Source of the DNA: an uncultured Roseateles sp.
GTDB taxonomy: Bacteria > Pseudomonadota > Gammaproteobacteria > Burkholderiales > Burkholderiaceae_C
Length of the DNA: 64,000 bases
Reading direction: 5' to 3'
Assembly (NCBI RefSeq): GCF_945956965.1
Contig: NZ_CAMFJS010000007.1
Coordinates: forward strand, 118,580-182,579
In this document: piece by piece, positions 16,541 through 27,500 of the stretch
Layout: each line of letters begins with the position of its first letter
Position numbering within the stretch: the stretch's first letter is position 1
The notes under the pieces: model-generated
The model's database searches: none
What the model was told of the DNA's origin: nothing
The model's input: only the letters and a program-made list of their open reading frames with translations
Translations under genes and position numbers: made by a program

Positions 16541-17338
16541 ATGCGTCTGCTTGTCCGCAAGATTCGGTGTTTGCCGAGTTGTTTCGCTTTGGCCGCCTTG
16601 GCCGGTTTGATGCCGCAGGCGCAGGCTCAAACGGCGCCAGCCAATGCCGCTGCCGCAGACAGCAAAGCAGACGCCAAGCAGGATGCCAAGCAGGCCGCCG
16701 AAGAGCGGGCGCAAAAGCAGGCCGACCGGGTGTTCACCTGGATCCGTTTCCAAGGTGAGGCCGCGAACAAAAAGCAAAACACGCCCGCGCCTGCTGCAGC
16801 ACCCGCGCCAGCACCCGCCAAGCCCAGCGTTGCCAAGGCGCCTGCCGCGCCAGCAGCGGCAACGGCGGCTGGGCGCTCGTCCAATTCCGATTCCGCCGTG
16901 GCGGCGGCAGCAGCGGCCGCCGCAGCTGCGGCGGCTAATGCAGCGCCACCTGCCACCACCGTACCCGCCACCGCCGTGGCAGCCGCCGAGCCCGCACCTG
17001 CTGCTGAACGCAAAGACGCCACTGTGCTGGCCCTGGCCGCCCCGGCCGTGCCCAAGCCAGCGGCGGCGCCAGTTGTGGAGGATGAGCCTCAGCTCATCCT
17101 GGTCCACCGGGTTGAGCCCGAGGTGCCGCGCCGTTATTTGAAGGACTTCGTGGGCGGCTCGGTCCTGCTGAGTTTCATGGTGCAGCCCGATGGCAGCGTG
17201 CAGCAAGCCATGGCCTTGCGTTCCTCCAATAACCGGTTGACGCAGTTTGCGATCGACGCGATTTCGAAATGGCGCTTTCAGCCCATTTCCCGGCCCCGTG
17301 AAGGGCGGGTCGAAGTGGGCTTTGGCGGGCAGGAATAA
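16541..17338 (+). CDS. Secreted/periplasmic Ala-rich protein with TonB C-terminal domain
   Basis: 265 residues: signal peptide (about 1-29, cleavage expected after AQA), a charged Lys/Asp/Ala stretch, a long low-complexity Ala/Pro region (about 75-175, including a run of 13 Ala) and a C-terminal TonB_C-type domain (about 180-262: HRVEPEVPRRYLKDFVGGSVLLSFMVQPDGSV ... AIDAISKWRFQP). A true TonB keeps an uncleaved N-terminal anchor with the SxxxH residues that contact ExbB/ExbD. That is not seen here and the N-terminus looks cleavable, so energy transduction is doubtful. ATG 16541 is chosen because GAGGGGGA lies 10 bases upstream. Its 3-prime end overlaps the antisense thiDE gene by 61 bases. 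It may assist passage or anchoring of the TPS exoprotein, by context only. Confidence 0.75.
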   Translation: MRLLVRKIRCLPSCFALAALAGLMPQAQAQTAPANAAAADSKADAKQDAKQAAEERAQKQADRVFTWIRFQGEAANKKQNTPAPAAAPAPAPAKPSVAKAPAAPAAATAAGRSSNSDSAVAAAAAAAAAAAANAAPPATTVPATAVAAAEPAPAAERKDATVLALAAPAVPKPAAAPVVEDEPQLILVHRVEPEVPRRYLKDFVGGSVLLSFMVQPDGSVQQAMALRSSNNRLTQFAIDAISKWRFQPISRPREGRVEVGFGGQE

Positions 17339-19083
17339 GCCAAGCCATCAGGCTGCTGGCTCGCCCCGGCTACGTCAAGGCCTGAGCCAGGTTTCCTCCG
17401 CGCTGCCGGCCCTCCCGCCAAGCCAGCTCGAAAGGCCGTAAAGCGGCCGCCGCGGCAGCCGCATCCAACCGCGGCCAGGGCCGCTTCCGCGGCGCGTACC
17501 AAGCAAGCCGCTGCCGCGCCTTGCGCGGCGCAATCCTCTACTTGCGCCGGGGTCAGCAGCCCGCCAATCGCCACCACCGGTCGGCCAGCCATGCGCACCC
17601 ACCAGCGCAGATTGACCATGGCCTGCGGGCGCCACGGCATGTCCTTGGTGGTGGTGGCAAAAACCGGTCCGCAAGCGATATAGCTCGGCTTCAGGCCACG
17701 GGCCCTGGCCAGCTCCCACAGGCTGTGGCTGGAAATGCCTAACTTCGCTTTGCTGCTGACAATCAATTCACGCTGCTCTGCGTTCAAGCCGGCCCAATCC
17801 TCCTGACCCAGGTGCAAGGCTTGGGCCCCGGCGGCCAGGGCCAGCTGCCAATGGTCATTGATCCAGAGCTGGCCTTGGCCGGCCGATGCGGCGGCCTGCA
17901 CGGCGGCGGCGATGTCGGCCTGCAAATGCGCTGACGCGGCGCCGGCCTTGATGCGCAGCTGCACCTGGGGCAGGCCCAGGGCGAGCAGGTCGGCAGCCTT
18001 GGCCGGGCTGTCGGTGATGGCGTAAAGCCCCAACTCCGGCGCAGACGGGTTCGGTCCTTCTGCCAACACGCTGCGCCAGCGTGCCAGCGTGGCGGGGCTC
18101 AATTCCCGCTCATCCGCAAAACTCATCACCGGCATGCAGCTGGGGTCGGCAATAAAGCTGGCGTTGGCGCGCACTGGCCCGGCGCCTTGGCCGGCGGCAT
18201 GGCCGTCGCGCACGGCGGCCCAAGTGAGCATCTTGGCCAGCAGCACGGCGTCGGGCAGCGGGAAGCCATGCGCCAAGGCGGCCGCTGCGGCGCTGGCGAA
18301 GGTGCAACCGCTGCCATGGTGATGAATGGACGGCAGGCGCGGCAGGGCCAACCAGCCATTGACCGGGGTGCTGCCCAGGCTGGCGGCAAGCCAGTCCAGT
18401 GCCAGGCTGGCTACTGAACTCGCCTCATCGGCAGGCGTCGCTGCGCCCAGCGCGAGATCATCGCCACCGGTGATGCAAACCGCCTCGGCCCCCAGCGCCC
18501 GCAAGGCCTCGGCCAGCTCGGGTACGGTCAGTTGATCGCTGCCCGCCGCCAGCCTTTGCGCCTCACGTCGGTTCGGCGTGATCAGGGTGGCGCGGGGCAG
18601 CAGCAGTTGGCGATAAGCCTCCAGCAAGGACTCATCGGCAAAGGCCGCGCCGCCGGCCGTGGCGCCCAGCACCGGGTCCACCACCAGGGCAACCGAGCCC
18701 CGGCTGGCCTCACTGCGCAAGGTGTCGATACAGCGCGCCACCGCTTCCACCGCCGCCACGCTGGCGAGCAGCCCGCATTTGATGACACGGGGCCGCATAT
18801 CGGCGGCCAGGGCGGCCAGCTGCGCCTCGATCTGCGCGGCCGGCAGGGCATGAACGGCCTGCACGCCCAGCGAGTTCTGCGCTGTGACCGCCGCCACCAC
18901 GGGGCAGAGGTGCACGCCCATGGCCGCCGCCGCGCGCAGATCGGCGGCCAGGCCGGCGCCGCCACCGCTGTCGGTGCCGGCAATGCTCCAGATGATGGGC
19001 GGCGCTGAATGCGATGGGGTCAGGTCTTGCTGATCCGGCGCATAAGCCGATGGCAGGCAGGGTTGAGGCCAGGCGCTGTTCAT
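17278..19083 (-). CDS. thiDE: Fused HMP-P kinase / thiamin-phosphate synthase (ThiD-ThiE)
   Basis: 601 residues. The N-terminal ThiD part (about 28-320) has SIAGTDSGGGAGLAADL, VVDPVLGATAGG, TPNRREA and the C-terminal GSGCTFASA anion hole. It phosphorylates hydroxymethylpyrimidine phosphate. The ThiE part (about 350-535) has YAITDSP, VQLRIKAG, INDHWQLAL ... ALHLGQEDW, GISSHS, ACGPVFATTTKDM and VAIGGL. It couples HMP-PP to thiazole phosphate. About 60 further residues, rich in Gly, Arg and Pro, have no family counterpart and overlap the end of the convergent TonB-like gene, as if the original stop had been lost. ATG 19083 overlaps the thiG stop (ATGA). Fused ThiD-ThiE proteins are known in several lineages. 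Confidence 0.85.
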   Translation of the reverse strand: MNSAWPQPCLPSAYAPDQQDLTPSHSAPPIIWSIAGTDSGGGAGLAADLRAAAAMGVHLCPVVAAVTAQNSLGVQAVHALPAAQIEAQLAALAADMRPRVIKCGLLASVAAVEAVARCIDTLRSEASRGSVALVVDPVLGATAGGAAFADESLLEAYRQLLLPRATLITPNRREAQRLAAGSDQLTVPELAEALRALGAEAVCITGGDDLALGAATPADEASSVASLALDWLAASLGSTPVNGWLALPRLPSIHHHGSGCTFASAAAAALAHGFPLPDAVLLAKMLTWAAVRDGHAAGQGAGPVRANASFIADPSCMPVMSFADERELSPATLARWRSVLAEGPNPSAPELGLYAITDSPAKAADLLALGLPQVQLRIKAGAASAHLQADIAAAVQAAASAGQGQLWINDHWQLALAAGAQALHLGQEDWAGLNAEQRELIVSSKAKLGISSHSLWELARARGLKPSYIACGPVFATTTKDMPWRPQAMVNLRWWVRMAGRPVVAIGGLLTPAQVEDCAAQGAAAACLVRAAEAALAAVGCGCRGGRFTAFRAGLAGGPAARRKPGSGLDVAGASQQPDGLAYSCPPKPTSTRPSRGREMG

Positions 19084-19892
19084 GGCTGGCCCAGCAAAAA
19101 CGCGTGGCCGCTGACCGGGGTGGAGGGCGTGGCAAAACTTTGCGGCGCCATCAGCCCGGCCAGATGGGCTTGGCGCCCGGCTCGCACGGCATCGCGAAAA
19201 GCGGCGGCCATGGCCACCGGCGCGCGCGCCTGCGCCACGGCGGAATTCAGCAGCACGGCGTCAAAGCCCAGCTCCAGCGCTTGGGCGGCCTGCGAGGGCG
19301 CGCCCAGGCCCGCGTCGATGATCAGCGTTGCCTGCGGCAAGCGCTCGCGCAGGGTCTTGAGGGCTTGCAGATGCAGCAGGCCCTGGCCCGAGCCAATCGG
19401 CGCGCCCCAGGGCATCAGCACGGCGCAGCCGGCGTCTTCCAGCAGGCGGCGGCACAGGATCAAGTCTTCGGTGCAGTAGGGGAAGACGGTGAAACCGTCT
19501 TTGACCAGCTCGGTGGCGGCGCTGAGCAGCTCGAAAGGGTCGGGCTGCAAGGTGTGCTCGTCCCCCACCACTTCCAGCTTGATCCAGTGGGTGCCGTAAA
19601 GCTCGCGGGCCATCTGCGCCAGTTGCACCGCCTCGCGTGCCGTGCGGCAGCCGGCGGTGTTGGGCAACAAATGCCCGCCTTGCGCCTGGACGGCTTGGAT
19701 GGCCATGGCCACAGCGCCGTTGTCGCCGGCTTGCAAAGTGCGCTTGAGGCCCAGGGTCAAGACCTGGCACCGGGCGGCCTGAATGGCCTCCACCAGCGTC
19801 TGCGGGCTGGGGTAGCCGGCGCTGCCGAGGAAGAGCCGGCTGCCGAGGGTTTTGCCGTCAATGCAGAGGGTGTCGGGGGTGGATGTCATCAT
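19080..19892 (-). CDS. thiG: Thiazole synthase ThiG
   Basis: 270 residues. ThiG builds the thiazole ring from deoxyxylulose phosphate, dehydroglycine and the sulfur carried on ThiS. Seen here: IDGKTLGSRLFLGSAGYPS, LTLGLKR, the region LLPNTAGCRTAREAVQLAQMARE, WIKLEVVGDE with the Schiff-base Lys, PWGAPIGSG, DAGLGAPSQAAQALELG and LLNSAVA. The paired ATGs at 19892 and 19889 lie 5 and 8 bases after the thiS stop; the longer frame upstream reads through thiS in another phase and is not real. It overlaps thiDE by four bases and is part of the thiCOSG-DE operon. Confidence 0.92.
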   Translation of the reverse strand: MMTSTPDTLCIDGKTLGSRLFLGSAGYPSPQTLVEAIQAARCQVLTLGLKRTLQAGDNGAVAMAIQAVQAQGGHLLPNTAGCRTAREAVQLAQMARELYGTHWIKLEVVGDEHTLQPDPFELLSAATELVKDGFTVFPYCTEDLILCRRLLEDAGCAVLMPWGAPIGSGQGLLHLQALKTLRERLPQATLIIDAGLGAPSQAAQALELGFDAVLLNSAVAQARAPVAMAAAFRDAVRAGRQAHLAGLMAPQSFATPSTPVSGHAFLLGQP

Positions 19893-19897
19893 GGCAT

Positions 19898-20110
19898 TCA
19901 ACCGCCCACAATGGCTTTGAACAGCAGCACGGCATCGCCATTCGCCAGCTGGGTCTGGGCGCGGGCTTCGCGGGCCACAAACATGCCGTTCAGGGCGGTG
20001 GCCACGCTCTCGGGCGCACGCTGCTGAGCCTGCAGCAAGTCGGCCAGGCTCAGCGGCGCGGGCAGGGACAGGGCTTGATCGTCGAGAAAAATCTGGATGT
20101 GGGTGCTCAT
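19898..20110 (-). CDS. thiS: Sulfur carrier protein ThiS
   Basis: This 70-residue beta-grasp protein ends in the diagnostic Gly-Gly (KAIVGG), whose terminal carboxyl is adenylated and thiolated to donate sulfur to ThiG. The TALNGMFVAREARAQTQLANGDAVLLFKAIVGG part is typical. The ATG at 20110 overlaps the thiO stop (ATGA), so translation is probably coupled. It is slightly longer at the N-terminus than the E. coli protein. Confidence 0.92.
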   Translation of the reverse strand: MSTHIQIFLDDQALSLPAPLSLADLLQAQQRAPESVATALNGMFVAREARAQTQLANGDAVLLFKAIVGG

Positions 20111-21156
20111 GTTTGAGGCTCGTGTTCAAGTGTGGCCAGGCCGGCTTGGCTCAACAGTTGCTGCACCAGGGCCGGTGCGAGCAGCCAGCCGTGGCGGTAG
20201 AGGCCGTTCAGGCGGATCAGGCCGGGCGCGCAGTGGGCCAGGGCCTTGTTGTCGGGCAGGGCGGGGCGCAGATTGCGGTCCAGCCGGGTGATGCGGGCCT
20301 CGCTCGAGGCCGGCATCACGCTGTGGGCGGCGGCCATCAGCTCGACGGCGCTTTGCAGGCTGACCTCGCTGCGGTCTTCGCTTTCAATCTCGCTGGCGCC
20401 CAGCATCAGCTCGTTCTCGCTGCGCGGTACCAGGTAGACGCGGTGGCGCGGGTGCAGCAGGCGCACCGGGCGGCGCAAGCCGTGGTTCGGCAGGCGCAGC
20501 TGCAGCACCTCGCCTCGCACGCCGCGTAGCGGCAGCTCGGCGGAGCGCGCGCCCAGGCCGCGTGTGTCAATGGCCCAGTCCGCCGCTACCCGCGTGCCGT
20601 CCGCCAGCAGCAAGCCACCGGCGTCAACGCTGGCGACGGGCCGCAGCCAATGCCATTGCGCGCCTTCTGCGCCTGCGTGTAGCGCTGCCATGGCCAGCAC
20701 GGGATTGATCAGGCCTTCGCCCGGCAGCAGCCAGGCCAGCAGGCCGCTGGGCAGCAAGGCCGGTTCCAGCTCACGCAGCGCGCCGGCCGCCAAGGGCGCT
20801 GGCGCGCCGGGCAAGCGGGCCAGGATGCGCTGGGCGCTGCCCAGGTCTTGCCGGTGTGCCAGCAGCAGGCTGCCCTGGCATTGCAGCTGCACCGGCTGGC
20901 CGAGACTGGCGACGATTTGCGGCCACAGGCGCAGCGAGGCAAGCCCCAGCTCGGCCACCTCGGGCTCGGCCTTCTCCAGCTCGGCCAGCGGGCTCAGCAT
21001 GCCGGCCGCGGTGAAGGCGGCAGCACCTTGGCCGTCGAAGCTGGGCCCGGGGCCGGGGCCTGATTCAAACACCTGCACCGCGTGGCCGGCCCGGCTCAGC
21101 GCGAAAGCGAAGAGCCGCCCGGCCAGGCCCGCGCCCGCAATGGCAATGCGTGCCAT
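20107..21156 (-). CDS. thiO: Glycine oxidase ThiO (FAD-dependent)
   Basis: 349 residues. A dinucleotide-binding motif at the N-terminus (IAIAGAGLAGRLFAFALSRAGHAVQVFE) and DAO-family features (a GRID-like segment, LRGVRGEVLQL, VYLVPRSENELMLGASE, GLIRLNGLYRHGWLLAPAL) identify a glycine oxidase. This class oxidises glycine to the iminoacetate (dehydroglycine) used by ThiG in aerobes, in place of ThiH. The ATG at 21156 gives the correct start of the FAD motif, six bases after the thiC stop; a longer frame upstream lies in thiC. It is coupled to thiS by a four-base overlap. Confidence 0.88.
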   Translation of the reverse strand: MARIAIAGAGLAGRLFAFALSRAGHAVQVFESGPGPGPSFDGQGAAAFTAAGMLSPLAELEKAEPEVAELGLASLRLWPQIVASLGQPVQLQCQGSLLLAHRQDLGSAQRILARLPGAPAPLAAGALRELEPALLPSGLLAWLLPGEGLINPVLAMAALHAGAEGAQWHWLRPVASVDAGGLLLADGTRVAADWAIDTRGLGARSAELPLRGVRGEVLQLRLPNHGLRRPVRLLHPRHRVYLVPRSENELMLGASEIESEDRSEVSLQSAVELMAAAHSVMPASSEARITRLDRNLRPALPDNKALAHCAPGLIRLNGLYRHGWLLAPALVQQLLSQAGLATLEHEPQT

Positions 21157-21161
21157 CGGCC

Positions 21162-23378
<2,217 letters not shown>

Positions 23379-23420
23379 CTAAGGTCGCTGACAAGTTAAA
23401 ACCATTGCCTCAGCCATTCC

Positions 23421-24284
23421 ATGTCACAGCCTGCAACTAGCCCCGCCCGCCGCGTCGAGCGCATCATCACCGGCCAAGCCACCAGCGACGGCGCGGGCGT
23501 CAAGCTCACCCGTGTCCTGACCCAGGATTTGCAGCGCCGGCTCGATCCCTTTTTGATGCTGGATGCCTTCGGCTCCGATCAGCCGGGCGACTACATCGCC
23601 GGCTTTCCCAGCCACCCGCATCGCGGCTTCGAGACCATCACCTATATGTTGCAGGGCCGCATGCGGCATCGCGATTCAGCAGGTAACGAGGGCTTGCTGG
23701 GCGACGGCGGCGTGCAGTGGATGACGGCCGGACGCGGCGTGATCCATTCCGAAATGCCGGAGCAAACGGCCGGGCGCATGGCCGGCTTTCAGCTCTGGCT
23801 CAACCTCGCCGCCAAAGACAAGATGTGCCCGCCCTGGTACCGGGACATTCCTTCGGCGGAGATTCCCGAAGTGCAAATCCCTGGCGGCCTGCTGCGCGTG
23901 ATCGCCGGGACCAGCCACGGCCAGGCCGGCGCCATGCAGCGCGAGACCACCGAGCCGCTGTATCTGGACCTGCATCTGCAGCCCGGCGCCAGCTTCGAGC
24001 AAAGCCTGCCCGAGGTCTTCAACGCCTTTGTTTACGTCTACGAAGGCGAGCTGAGTTTTGAGGCCGGCAGCGCGCCGGTGCCGGCTCAGCGCATGGCCTT
24101 GCTGGCCAATACACCGGGGGCAGAGCGCATTGCTTTCAGCGCTGGCGCTGCGGGCGCACGGGCCTTGCTGATCGCGGGCCGGCCGCTGGGCGAGGCCATC
24201 GCGCAGTACGGCCCCTTTGTGATGAATACGCAGACGGAACTCAAGCAGGCTGTGCGTGACTTTCAGGAAGGCCGGCTGGCCTGA
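23421..24284 (+). CDS. Pirin family cupin protein
   Basis: This 287-residue bicupin has the pirin signature: DPFLMLDAFG, FPSHPHRGFETITYMLQGRMRHRDSAGN and WMTAGRGVIHSEMP. The metal ligands are expected at the HPH pair, the later His of HSE and its Glu. Bacterial pirins may act as quercetinase-like dioxygenases or as redox-sensitive regulators; which applies here cannot be told. The start at 23421 is preceded by a short divergent region shared with the thiC leader. The gene stands alone and ends 14 bases before the convergent YgaP-like gene. Confidence 0.85.
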   Translation: MSQPATSPARRVERIITGQATSDGAGVKLTRVLTQDLQRRLDPFLMLDAFGSDQPGDYIAGFPSHPHRGFETITYMLQGRMRHRDSAGNEGLLGDGGVQWMTAGRGVIHSEMPEQTAGRMAGFQLWLNLAAKDKMCPPWYRDIPSAEIPEVQIPGGLLRVIAGTSHGQAGAMQRETTEPLYLDLHLQPGASFEQSLPEVFNAFVYVYEGELSFEAGSAPVPAQRMALLANTPGAERIAFSAGAAGARALLIAGRPLGEAIAQYGPFVMNTQTELKQAVRDFQEGRLA

Positions 24285-24298
24285 TTCGTCCGCGGCGC

Positions 24299-24508
24299 TC
24301 AGTTGTCGCGTCGCAGGCCCAGCTTGGCCAGGATGGACTCCATCAAGCACCACTTCGTCACCCCGCTTTGCAGCAAGTTGATGCCGACAAAAGCGGTGAA
24401 GCCCAGCCAGTATTGCGAGTGAAAGACGGGGCTGCCGGGCAGGCCCAAGGCCAGCGAAGCCAGGATGAAAGTGCCGGCGATGACGCGCACAAGTTGCCAG
24501 GTGGTCAT
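24299..24508 (-). CDS. YgaP-like inner-membrane protein (DUF2892)
   Basis: 69 residues with two predicted membrane helices (about 8-24 and 33-52) in the pattern VRVIAGTFILASLALG ... YWLGFTAFVGINLLQSGVTKWCLMESILAKLGLR. This is the transmembrane domain of YgaP without the rhodanese half. The conserved Cys in KWCLM is retained. The gene overlaps the RND permease stop by four bases (ATGA), so it is the last gene of the efflux operon. YgaP-type domains often accompany sulfur or thiol-related genes. Confidence 0.8.
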   Translation of the reverse strand: MTTWQLVRVIAGTFILASLALGLPGSPVFHSQYWLGFTAFVGINLLQSGVTKWCLMESILAKLGLRRDN

Positions 24509-27500
24509 GGTTGAATTTCCTTTGGATGGGCGTGGCGGTAAGCCACAAAGTAGAGCAAGGGGATAACGACCAAGGTCAGCAGCGTCGAGATGGCGATGCC
24601 GAAGATCAGCGAGATCGCCAAGCCGTTGAAGATCGGGTCGTCGAGGATGAAGAAGGCGCCCATCATGGCCGCCAGGCCGGTCAGGATGATGGGCTGGGCC
24701 CGCGCGGTGGCGGCGCTGATGATGGCGCGCTCCAGCGCCATGCCTTCGCGCAATTGCAGCTGGATGAAGTCCACCAGCAGAATCGAGTTGCGCACGATGA
24801 TGCCGGCCAGCGCGATCATGCCGATCATGCTGGTGGCCGTGTACTGCGCATGCAGCAGAGCGTGGCCTGGCATCACGCCGATGATGGTCAGCGGAATCGG
24901 CGCCATGATGATTAGCGGCGTCAGGTAGGAACCGAACTGGGCCACTACCAGCAGATAAATCAGGATCAGCCCAACGCCATAGGCCAGGCCCATATCGCGG
25001 AAGGTCTCATAGGTGATCTGCCATTCGCCGTCCCATTTGAGGCTGTAATCGCGCAGGGCGTCGGCGGGCTGCTTGATGAAGAATTCCTGCAAGGTGCCGC
25101 CGCCTGGGGTGTTGATCTTCTGGATCTCGCCGCGCATCTTGAACAGGCCGTAGAGGGGGCTGTCCAGCCCGGTTTTGCTGTCGGCCATATCGGCCATCAC
25201 ATAGTTCACCGGCAGGCCGTCTTTGTGGAATATCGGTTGCTCGCGCACCGTGTCCGACAGCGTCACCAACTCGCGGATCGCCACGCTGGCGCCGCTTTGG
25301 CTGCGCACGGTCAGGGCGAGCAAGCTGTTGATATCGCCTTGTGTGGAGGGCGGCAGTTGCAGCACGGCGGGTACTGGGCTGCGGCTTTGGTCGTGCAGAT
25401 AGGTGACCGGCTCACCGGCGAAGCCTGCGCGCAAAGTGCTAACGATTAGACTTTGCGGCACACCGAGCAGGGCGGCCTTGCTGCGGTCGATCAGCAAGAG
25501 CTGGCGCGGGGCGCTGGCGATGCGGCTGTCGTCCACATCCACCAGACCGGAGCTGGCTTCGAAGACGGCGCGCACCTGGGCGGCCACGGCCTTGCGGCCG
25601 GCGGCCTCGGGGCCGTAAATCTCCGCCACGATGGGCGACATCACCGGCGGGCCCGGCGGCACTTCCACCAGCTTCACATTGGCGCCATAGCGCTGGCCGA
25701 TTTTTTGCAGCTCCGGCCGCAGGCGCAAGGCGATGGCGTGGCTTTGCTGCTTGCGGTGTTTCTGATCCACCAGATTGACTTGGATATCGCCTTGTTGCGG
25801 CTCGCTGCGCAAGTCGTACTGGCGCACCAGGCCGTTGAAGTTGATCGGCGAGGCGCTGCCGGCATAGGCTTGGTAGTGGCGCACTTCGGGCACACCGTCG
25901 AGGTAAGCGCCCAGCTCACGCAGCACGGCGGCGGTTTGTTCCAGCGGCGTGCCAACGGGCAGGTCCACCACCACTTGCAGCTCGGATTTGTTGTCAAAGG
26001 GCAGCATCTTCAGCACCACCCAGCCTGCCGCCGGCAAGGCCAGCGAAAGGGCGATCAGCGCTGCAATGCCCAGGCCCAGCAGGCCGCGGTTGCGCGCGCC
26101 GCGCTTGGCGTCCAGCAGCGGGGTGAAGATGCGCTCGAACAGCGGCGCCAGTTTGGCGGCCAGGCCATGTGCTTGGTGCGCATGTGGCGCGCCTTCTGTG
26201 GAGCCTGCATCAGTGGCAGGAGAGGCCTTCATCCAGATCCGCGCCAGCCAAGGCGTGACGGTGAAAGCAATCGCCAGCGACAGCAGCATGCCCATGCTCG
26301 CGTTGATGGGGATGGGGCTCATATACGGCCCCATCAAGCCCGACACAAAGGCCATGGGCAGCAGGGCGGCGATGACGGTGAGCGTGGCCAAGATGGTGGG
26401 GCCGCCCACTTCGTCGACCGCGCCGGGGATGATGTCCTTCAGGCTGCGGCCGGGGAAGAGTTGTTGGTGGCGGTGGATGTTTTCCACCACCACGATGGCG
26501 TCATCCACCAAGATGCCGATCGAGAAGATCAGCGCAAACAGCGACACCCGGTTGAGCGTGAAGCCCCAGGCCCAGCTGGCAAACAAGGTGACGGTCAGCG
26601 TCAGCATCACGGCGGTGCCGACAATGGCGGCCTCGCGCCGGCCCAGGGCAATGAAGACCAGGGCCACCACTGAGGCGGTGGCGAAGAGCAGTTTCTGGAT
26701 CAGCTTCTTGGCCTTGTCATCGGCGCTGGCGCCGTAGTTACGCGTCTCGGCCACCTGCACATCGGCGGGGATCAAGGTGTTGCGCAGATCGGCCACGCGG
26801 GCCGTCAGGGCGCGGGTCACGTCGATAGCGTTCTCGCCAGCCTTCTTGGTGATGGCCAGGGTGACGGCCGGGTAGCTCTGGCCGCCCTCGGCATGCCAGA
26901 CATAGCGCGTCGCGGGGAGGGCGCCATCGCGCACGTCGGCCACATCGCGCAGATAAACCGGCTTGCCGGCGCGCACGCCGACCACCAGCGCTTCTAAATC
27001 GGCCGCATTGGCGATGAAGGCACCGGCCTCCAGCGCGATGCTTTTGTTGCCGCGCAAGACCTCGCCCAGGGGCGCGCCGGCATTGGCGGATTGCAAGGCC
27101 TGGCGCAGATCGGCGACCGTCAGGCCGGCGCTGGCCAGGCGGGCAGCGTCGAGTTCGATGTTCACGCCGCGGCCGGGGCCGCCGATGGTCTTGACCTCGC
27201 GGGTGCCGGGCACGCGCTTGAGCTCGGCTTCCAGGCCGCGCGCCACGCGCTCCAGCTCGAATGCACCGTTCTGCTCGGGGCTGCTCTTGCTGAACAGCGT
27301 CAGGCTGAGGATAGGCACATCATCAATGCCCTTGGGCTTGATGATGGGTGGCAGGGCGCCCAGGCCGCTGGGCAGCCAGTCGGCATTCGAGTTGACCGTG
27401 TCATAGAGGCGCACCAAGGCCTCGGTGCGCGGCACGCCGACCTTGAACTGCACCGTCAGCAGGGCCAGGCCCGGCTTGGACACAGACATCACATGCTCGA

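Noticed and set aside
19893..20129. Upstream extension of the thiG frame
   Set aside because: It lies in a different phase across thiS, which is a clear gene ending in Gly-Gly.
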